Of a stretch of DNA of 64,000 nucleotides, positions 57,629 to 64,000 are shown piece after piece. Within the stretch, counting starts at the first letter, position 1; each line of letters begins with the position of its first letter. The notes beneath the pieces were generated by a model, which did no database searches, was not told where the DNA came from, and worked only from the letters and a program-made list of their open reading frames with translations. Position numbers and translations under genes: made by a program. The stretch is from Dama dama (Eukaryota; Chordata; Mammalia; Artiodactyla; Cervidae): NCBI RefSeq assembly GCF_033118175.1, contig NC_083711.1, positions 43,720,001-43,784,000 on the forward strand, given 5' to 3'.

Positions 57629-58490
57629 GTATATCCTATGAATATCAGTTAAATCCATTGATCTGATGTGTCATTTAAGATCTATGTTTCCCTACTGATA
57701 TTTTGACTGAATGATCTGTCCATTGATGTAACTAAGGTGTTAAAATTCTCCATTAATACTGTGCTGCTGTAGATTTCTGCTTCTCACTTTCAGTCTGTAT
57801 GTGTCCCTAGATCTGAAGTGGGATTCTTGTATATAGCATATATATAGGTCTTATTTTTGTACCCATTCACTAGTCTATATTTTTTTATTGGAGAACTTAA
57901 TTCATTTACATTTAAGGTAATTATCAATATGAATATTCTTATTGACATTTTGTTAATTGTTTTGGACTTGTTTCTGTAGGTCTTTTTTCTTCCCCTCCTC
58001 TTTGTTCTCTTGTGATTTTTTGTCTATGTTAAGTGATGTTTTTGGATTGCTTTTTCTCTTTTGTGTGTGTGTCTATTGTAGATTTTTGGTTTGTGGTTCC
58101 CATGAGGTTCTGATATAGCACTATATGTATGTACAAGATTGTTTAACTTGCTAATCTCTTAATTTCAAATTCATTCACAATATCCTGTATTTTATTCTCT
58201 TCACAATTGCTAGTTTTCATACCATATTTTTGTGCATATAACTTCCGAACTTTATTTTGCTTGCCTGTACCAGCGAGCTTCCATTTCATAATTTCCTTGA
58301 TTTTAATTGTAGCCTTTTCTTTTCCACATAGAGAAGTTCCTTTAGGAGTTGTTGTAATGCTGGTTTGGTGTTTCTTAAATCTCTTAGTTTTTGCTTATCT
58401 GTAAAACTTTTGATTTCTGTTGAGTCTGAATGAGATTCTTGCTGGGTAAAGTATTCCTTTTTGTACATGTTTCCCTTTTATCACTTCACC

Positions 58491-60000
58491 CTTCCGTAAG
58501 TCATTCTTGTTTTAAGTAATATTTTCCTTATATGCAAGCCATTTTATAGTCACAAATAAATGCTTTGAACAAACACAGATGATACTAAATAATTTTTATA
58601 AGAAAGGAATCAAACCCTGATTCTCATTTTTCTAACTCTAGGGCTCCCACTATGGTCTTTTCTCTTTTATATTTGTCAATTCAAATAAAGGAATTAGTAA
58701 AACTTAAAAGAAATTCTATATTATACATCTTTCCTCTCACTGAACAATTTTAACTTGTAATTTGGCATCTTTGAAGTCTTTAAGAAGAAATTATAAAAGC
58801 ATTAAGTTAAAATTATGTCATCTTTCAAAGCAGAAAGTAAGTCTTTTAATTTCTAGATTGCTTTTATCTCACAATATTATAATGTTTGGGAAAGATATAT
58901 TTGTAATTAGAAGAAATGCTAATGTTTTTCAAATATGACAGAATCTAAGTTACTCATAGGAATATAATATAATTGAATTTGGGTGTATTTAATTTATTTA
59001 AATTGTATTGTTAATATAATTAAACACAATTAAATCATTATTTCAGTGGACATAACCATTTCTACCTATAAATTTTTCATTAAGTTTTCTATATAAAACA
59101 ATATTCTGAGTGAATTATGCCTTCAAGGTGTTCAATAATGCTTATTTCCTAAAATACAGTGTACTTAAATCACCTAATGACCAAAAACCAGTTAAAGGTT
59201 TTTTAGAAAAATTTAGATGAACAAATTTAAATAAAATCAGAACCTAAGGGTCTCCTTTGGCTCTTTCTGATTCAAAACATGGTAATTTGAATTATCAACT
59301 ACAACAGCATCAATTAACATACAGAACCATTTTTAATTCAGCATTTAAATGATTTAAATAGAACGTAGAACACAAAGTAGAATGTCCTAAAAAGGTTCTA
59401 ATCAGAGAGTCTCAGTTATACAAGTGATTTACTTTATAAGCACATTAAAATGTGCTTCTCCCTTGTAGCACCTTTTTTTTTTCATGAGAATGCACATGAT
59501 TTTACAACTTTCTAAACTGTTTTGGTATATTCCATTTATACACCTGCTTTTCCACATTTGACTCTAGTCTTGACTGTAGCTTCTCCACACTTTTGATTGT
59601 AGCCTTGAGAACTGTGAGTCAATGGATGAATAAACTTTCTCCTTAAGGAACCAGCTCTGTCTGCTATGAAAAGTATCTGTAGAACTAAACTAAACAATAT
59701 CAGAGAAAGAGAGGTTGCTATGGTGGTAGGTGTCGTCATAGTTTCAAGAAAAGATAAATTAAAGGAAAGAGGGTGGTTTATTGAGTTACCCTCAAGAAAA
59801 AAAATCAAGAGAAAGTCCAAGTGGACTTTGTAAAGTCTTATACCAGTCATTTGAAAAAAATGGAGCAATGCTGAGGCTTTGAGAAAGATGTATCATGTTT
59901 ATAACTTCCTCATATGTGTTGTTTTTTATCATCTATATGTTTCCCTGCAGTGATTAGGAAAACCCCAAACCTAAAAACCAAACAGGATTTGTGACCACTG
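58491..60000. other. Unassigned sequence
   Basis: No gene or repeat was recognised. A 110-codon minus-strand frame at 59536-59868 has one hydrophobic stretch but no family match that I know. Its upstream end lies next to the probable LTR, so it may be ERV-flanking sequence. Confidence 0.35.
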
Positions 60001-60509
60001 AATAGAGGAAAGGAAGGGATTATGAAATTGAAGTTTAGAACAAGCCTCCCCCCAATGTGCCACTTTTGCAGAGGGATTATTTTGGGATAAAGCCAATCAA
60101 GACCTTGTAGGCTCAAGAGAAGCTATTGTCCCTCCCTTAACTAAATAAAGTTTAAATTGGGAGTCTTTCCCCCAATAAGAGTTATTACCAGAGATAAATT
60201 TTATCTGAACGGCTTATAGGTATAACAGTGCAAACATCTATTTACCTACCATCTGCTCCGTTTCTTACCATCTGGTGAATTAGCTTCCTGTCCTTAGAAG
60301 CCCCAGGCTCCTATCCCATTCTTTAGTTCAGGGTGACATATAGACCTGAATTTATCTTCCTGTCTTTGAATCTCTCATGTTTGCGGTGTTTTCATGCTTA
60401 GAAAATTGTTTTATTTTTTCCTATTAATCTCTCTCACGTCAATTTAATTCTTAGACCAGACAGAAGAATATCCAAGGGTAGAGAATTTTTTTTTTTCCTC
60501 ATCCTACAC
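60000..60509 (+). mobile_element. Probable ERV1-type LTR (3' part clear)
   Basis: The 3' portion (60380-60509) resembles U5 of mammalian ERV1/MER4-like LTRs: CCTATTAATCTCTCTCACG, TCAATTTAATTCTTAGACC, CAGAAGAATATCCAAGGG, GGTAGAGAA, then a T-run and CTCATCCTACA. AATAAA occurs at 60144-60149. The 5' border is not determined and no target duplication was seen. Family named by resemblance only. Confidence 0.45.
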
Positions 60510-62587
60510 AGGACAAAGTTAGTGTGATTCACATCACCGGTTTTCAAATTTGTACCATAGAATGCCCTTCAGGGTCCATTTAGGAAGTAACTAGGGGTCA
60601 AGTATTTTCAACTCTTAAGCTTTTCACCATAACCTGTTTATTATATTTATACTTACTGAACTTCACAGTAATACTTCACCTGAAGAAGGTATTTCCTGGC
60701 TTCAAATTTTGAAAGCCATGAGTCTTAATGAAGACAAGTAATTTTATTTTCTCAGATATAACAAAACAAAACAACCCTGTTCTTAGTTTGTTTTCTTTTT
60801 CTTTCCCTTAAATTATTTCTTCTCCACCAGAATGCAAATTGGGTGACTTATAAAAAAAGAGAAAGAAAAAGATTTTAGGAAGTAATGATCTTCAATATGA
60901 GTTTCACCAAGTGAAAATTCTAAATTGTTGTAACCTAGTGAATATTTTCTCATAAAAAATGTCTTTGGTTACAAAGAGTGTCTACTAATGTTAAAGGTCA
61001 CTTGATTCCCTCTTTGTCGAGTTTATGATGTATGTTGTTATTGTTATTATGCTAAAACCCAACTGTTTAACACCAAATTGCATATGCAGTCCCAGAGGTG
61101 TTGTTTAATTATATTTTATAGGACTATTTTCCTCAGAATTGTCTTACATTGAAATAATGACTCATTTCAATAATACCAAATCACCTAACAACTGTCAAAT
61201 GTAGCTGTCTTCATTTGTGTACTGCTGTGGGGTATTTAATCAAGGAAAATACACAATTAGACTATATAGATCTCTGTAGACTTTTCTGTACAAAAGTGGT
61301 TTTCCTCTTTTGGTAAATTTATATACTTAATCCAAGGGAACAATACGAATAAAATGGTGTATCATTATCAGTACTCTCAGAACCTCATATCAGTTTTTGA
61401 AAAACTTTTGCAAATTTGTGAGACTCTGCTAGAGTGATGAACAATTGTTTCTATTCTCCATGTGTACATATTCAATAAACTTATGTTAGAATTCAGAGAT
61501 TAATATAACTAATTGAAAATTCAAATAGGAGATAAAGCCACTCTACCTAATATAGTATACACATGAAAGCCAATCTTGTCTTTTCCTGTAGTTTCCTATT
61601 GTATTAAAACTGAAATAGAAAGTACATTAAGGAATCATTGATCATGCTCTCTTTCTTTTTTTTTTTTAATAAGTTCCTCTCAGTATATTGACTTTTCAAG
61701 TTGGTTGTAAATATTAGACAACTACACTAAAGTTTAATAACATTTTATCAGTTTCACATAAATATTGATATTTTTATTAAGATTATTGGTTTGTCATATA
61801 ACATTACAGCATTGCCAAATTACACAGTTAAACTCTATCCTTCTACAACATGTAACAGCTTTTTAGCAGTCATTTAACAGGCTTTGAAAATATACCCTAA
61901 TTAAAACTGATACTTATGAGTCAATTTTCGATTAGCCAACACATAAAAGTCATTTTACTTTTTGACATCTTGATTTCTTCAAAGGGAAAATACCATACTT
62001 TTATTTTAAAGTAAGCTGAGAAAAATACACTTTAAGATCTTACTATAATCTTTTGTAGCAACCTAAGGGCATGAAATGTGTAGAGTGCAAATTAGATAAA
62101 TTTATGAATAGTCAGTTACTTTATAATTGCATCTACAAGCACTGATGGAAGATTAACAGATGAAAAAATATACCAAAGTCTTTTTCATTGTTCCTTCCTT
62201 TAAACTAAACCTTGAAGATTTTTTCATATTACATGATCAGATTTTATCTCAAGTTATTCTTTAAAGGTCAGAATAAAAAGGAGAATAATTGAGAATATAA
62301 ACACATCATGTAAAAAATAATAGCTGATATATTTCTCAATTTCCTACCTTCCTTAATTTTTTTTACTGAAAATGTAAACATATTTTTAAAATATTTAAAC
62401 ATATTTAAAAAACCTAAAAGGGAGTAAATAAAACAAACCAAAATATGAAAAAAAACAAAAAAGAAACACCCAGTGTTCCTAGACACACATATTAAATGGA
62501 AGCAACTCTTCTCATGTAACGAGTACTTTGGAAAAGACATTTCTGTGATGATGGGACATTCCTGTCTCTTCATGTTGGCTATGAACA
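60510..62587. other. Unassigned AT-rich sequence, about 2 kb
   Basis: No gene was recognised. A T-run lies at about 61659-61668. The segment 60535-60600 faintly resembles a hAT fossil but was not assigned. Confidence 0.4.
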
Positions 62588-62696
62588 GCTGAAACATAGC
62601 TGGTGCAATTGAGAAGCTGAGTTTTAGGTTTATTTAATTTTGTGTAATTTTAATTTAAATAGCCACATGTGGCTAATACCTACCATGTCAGACAGT
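62588..62696 (+). mobile_element. MER5-type hAT fossil
   Basis: The order AGCTGGTGCAATTGAGAAGC, then AT-rich TTTATTTAATTTTGTGTAAT, then TAATTTAAATAGCCACATG and TGGCTAATACCTACCATG matches the 3' half of the nonautonomous hAT element MER5. It is about 109 bp and lacks the 5' terminus. Confidence 0.75.
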
Positions 62697-64000
62697 TTGG
62701 TGTTCTCCTTGACAGCTAATGTCTATCATCTATTTTTTTTTTTTTTTGAGGGCAATAAAATCCTGATGACCAAAAACACAAAATAGCTGTGTTTATAGAA
62801 ATCATGCAAGATATTCCTTGCTACGATCCATGACTCATTCCCTTTCCTCTTTTGCTTGGTTCATGGCTCTTAGCTTGTTTTCATGCCATCCATTGCACGA
62901 ATCACATTTCTGTCGAGGATGCGTTAGTGCTTTATAAGGTTCAAGCTTGAAATTATCTCTCTGGTTCTCTTTAATTCCATCTAACTTAGACACCTCATGG
63001 CACATGATAGAAGCACAATAAATCTATGTTAAATACATGAAAGAATATGAAAGACTGGACATTCTGTTTAACTCTATTTTTTTAATGTAAAATATTTTTT
63101 CTAAAATTGATTTTTTTTCTGTTTACATATACTATGCACTAAGGATATTACATATAAAGTATTAGACATTCAATGTCCTTATTTCCCGGGAAACAGAAAT
63201 GTTCTTTCTCTCTCTCCAGTGCACAAACACACACACACACATACACACACGTATATGTATGTATGTATATACGCTTATTTGTCTCTGTGAAGATGAGAAT
63301 AGAACTCTTACAGTTTAAGAAACTCTCTAATATAATGTTTTAATATGCTCCAGAAGTGGAAACACGACACAATCCCATAATGAATAGTAAAGATCTTTCT
63401 AATTTCCTGACACACAGACATACAAACATGTAGAAAGTTTATAGTTTCAATTGTGCACCTTAAGCCATGTGTCAATGATACACACAGAAGCATTAAAAAT
63501 AAAAGTAAGTCACATGTGCTGTTATCAAATAGCTGTTTTATTCCTGGTAGAAATGAAAGCCTTAAGTGATTTGAGCTCAAAAAAGAAAAATACACAAGCA
63601 AACAAAGAAGACTAACACCCTGGATTCACTGTGGTCTCTCACCCAACAGAAAATAGACGTCTAAAACAGAGCTCACCATGTGGTCAGACCATAAAACTAA
63701 GTCTTCCATCATTGCTGCCACCAATGCAAAATAATACATAAGTTGTAAATGAACCAAAACAAGACACAAAATTAAAATCAGAAAAACAGAATCATCAGAA
63801 TTCTCTTCCTTCTTTGGAAGTGAGGTTGGAAAGGTTTTTGTTTGTATCTAAGCTGTCCATGAGATACACAACCACAAACATGAACTTTATATAGTTTTAT
63901 CAGATCAATGAAGTAGTCATCTTGATGGGACTTCCATAAATACTAAAAGATATATTTCCTGAAGAGAAAAAAAATGAACAAGGGTCTTAATAGTGCATTA
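62697..64000. other. Unassigned sequence to window end
   Basis: No gene was recognised. It contains a T-run (62731-62747) and a CA/TATG compound microsatellite (63224-63270). Confidence 0.4.
63224..63270. repeat. (CA)n / (TATG)n compound microsatellite
   Basis: A CA run with one interruption is followed by ACGTATATGTATGTATGTAT. Confidence 0.9.

Larger units (their letters stand above)
55632..58490 (-). mobile_element. Older L1 with internal deletions, SINE inserted
   Basis: This is a minus-strand L1 from the 3' UTR (TTGGAGTAAAGCGGATTC at 55643) through the ORF2 C-terminus (to about 57020). It then jumps to RT and endonuclease parts (57030-57420; minus-strand peptide NNNAMRLEINYREKIVKN) and continues past the SINE to the ORF1 C-terminus (58286-58468; peptide SFTDKQKLRDLRNTKPALQQ). 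Full-length spacing would be about 5 kb, so at least one large internal deletion lies near 57020-57030. It contains a (TA)n tract (55830-55885) and a T-run (56637-56652). Confidence 0.85.

Noticed and set aside
59536..59868. 110-codon minus-strand ORF with a hydrophobic stretch
   Set aside because: There is no known family, no neighbouring exon signals that I can defend, and it lies next to ERV-like sequence.

Overview
The window is AT-rich mammalian nuclear DNA from a bovid ruminant (cattle, sheep, goat or a close relative). This follows from the repeats: RTE-type BovB LINEs, tRNA-headed Bov-tA SINEs, BOV-A2 dimers with a CAG-rich tail, CHR-type cetartiodactyl SINEs, a bovine-type L1 and mariner termini of the ruminant type. 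I find no host protein-coding exon, rRNA, tRNA, CRISPR array or bacterial feature. Every long open frame that I can explain is a transposon remnant or its antisense shadow. It reads as an intergenic or deep intronic gene desert.

Layout. 1-6.9 kb: AT-rich sequence, a possible old LTR end, a BovB copy carrying a SINE that itself carries a BOV-A2 (three nested layers), an LTR at 4288-4748, two SINEs, a mariner end and a second BovB. 8.6-18.5 kb: scattered SINEs plus a decayed ERVL/ERV3-type pol to dUTPase relic on the minus strand (about 12.2-13.9 kb). 19.3-25.5 kb: a minus-strand LTR, a BovB, SINEs, microsatellites and one isolated CpG-rich patch (about 25.15-25.43 kb). 26.4-34.2 kb: a very short L1 insertion, two same-orientation BovB copies (the first with a 283-codon reverse transcriptase frame) and a short plus-strand BovB with a perfect target duplication. 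36.4-45.6 kb: L1 pieces of several ages, a CHR SINE inside one of them, Bov SINEs and a MER20-type hAT element. 46.5-51.3 kb: the main landmark, a 4.8 kb plus-strand L1 with a 15 bp target duplication, cut off at its 5' end inside ORF1 and with six breaks in ORF2. 51.5-58.5 kb: a SINE, a mariner hairpin element that may belong to the ruminant miR-2284/2285 sequence family, and old L1 with a SINE inside. 58.5-64 kb: mostly unassigned DNA with a probable ERV1-type LTR and a MER5-type hAT fragment.

How the parts fit. BovB supplies the reverse transcriptase thought to mobilise Bov-tA and BOV-A2, whose bodies share sequence with the BovB 3' end. L1 and its target-primed insertions explain the poly-A tracts and the 15 bp duplications. 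Nesting gives a relative time order: old L1 and BovB first, then SINEs, with the 46.5 kb L1 and the nearly identical 36.5 kb tail among the youngest. I found no new biological system. The best leads are the CpG-rich patch, the nested insertions, the mariner hairpin and the ERV dUTPase relic. Family names come from recognition of sequence, not from a database search.
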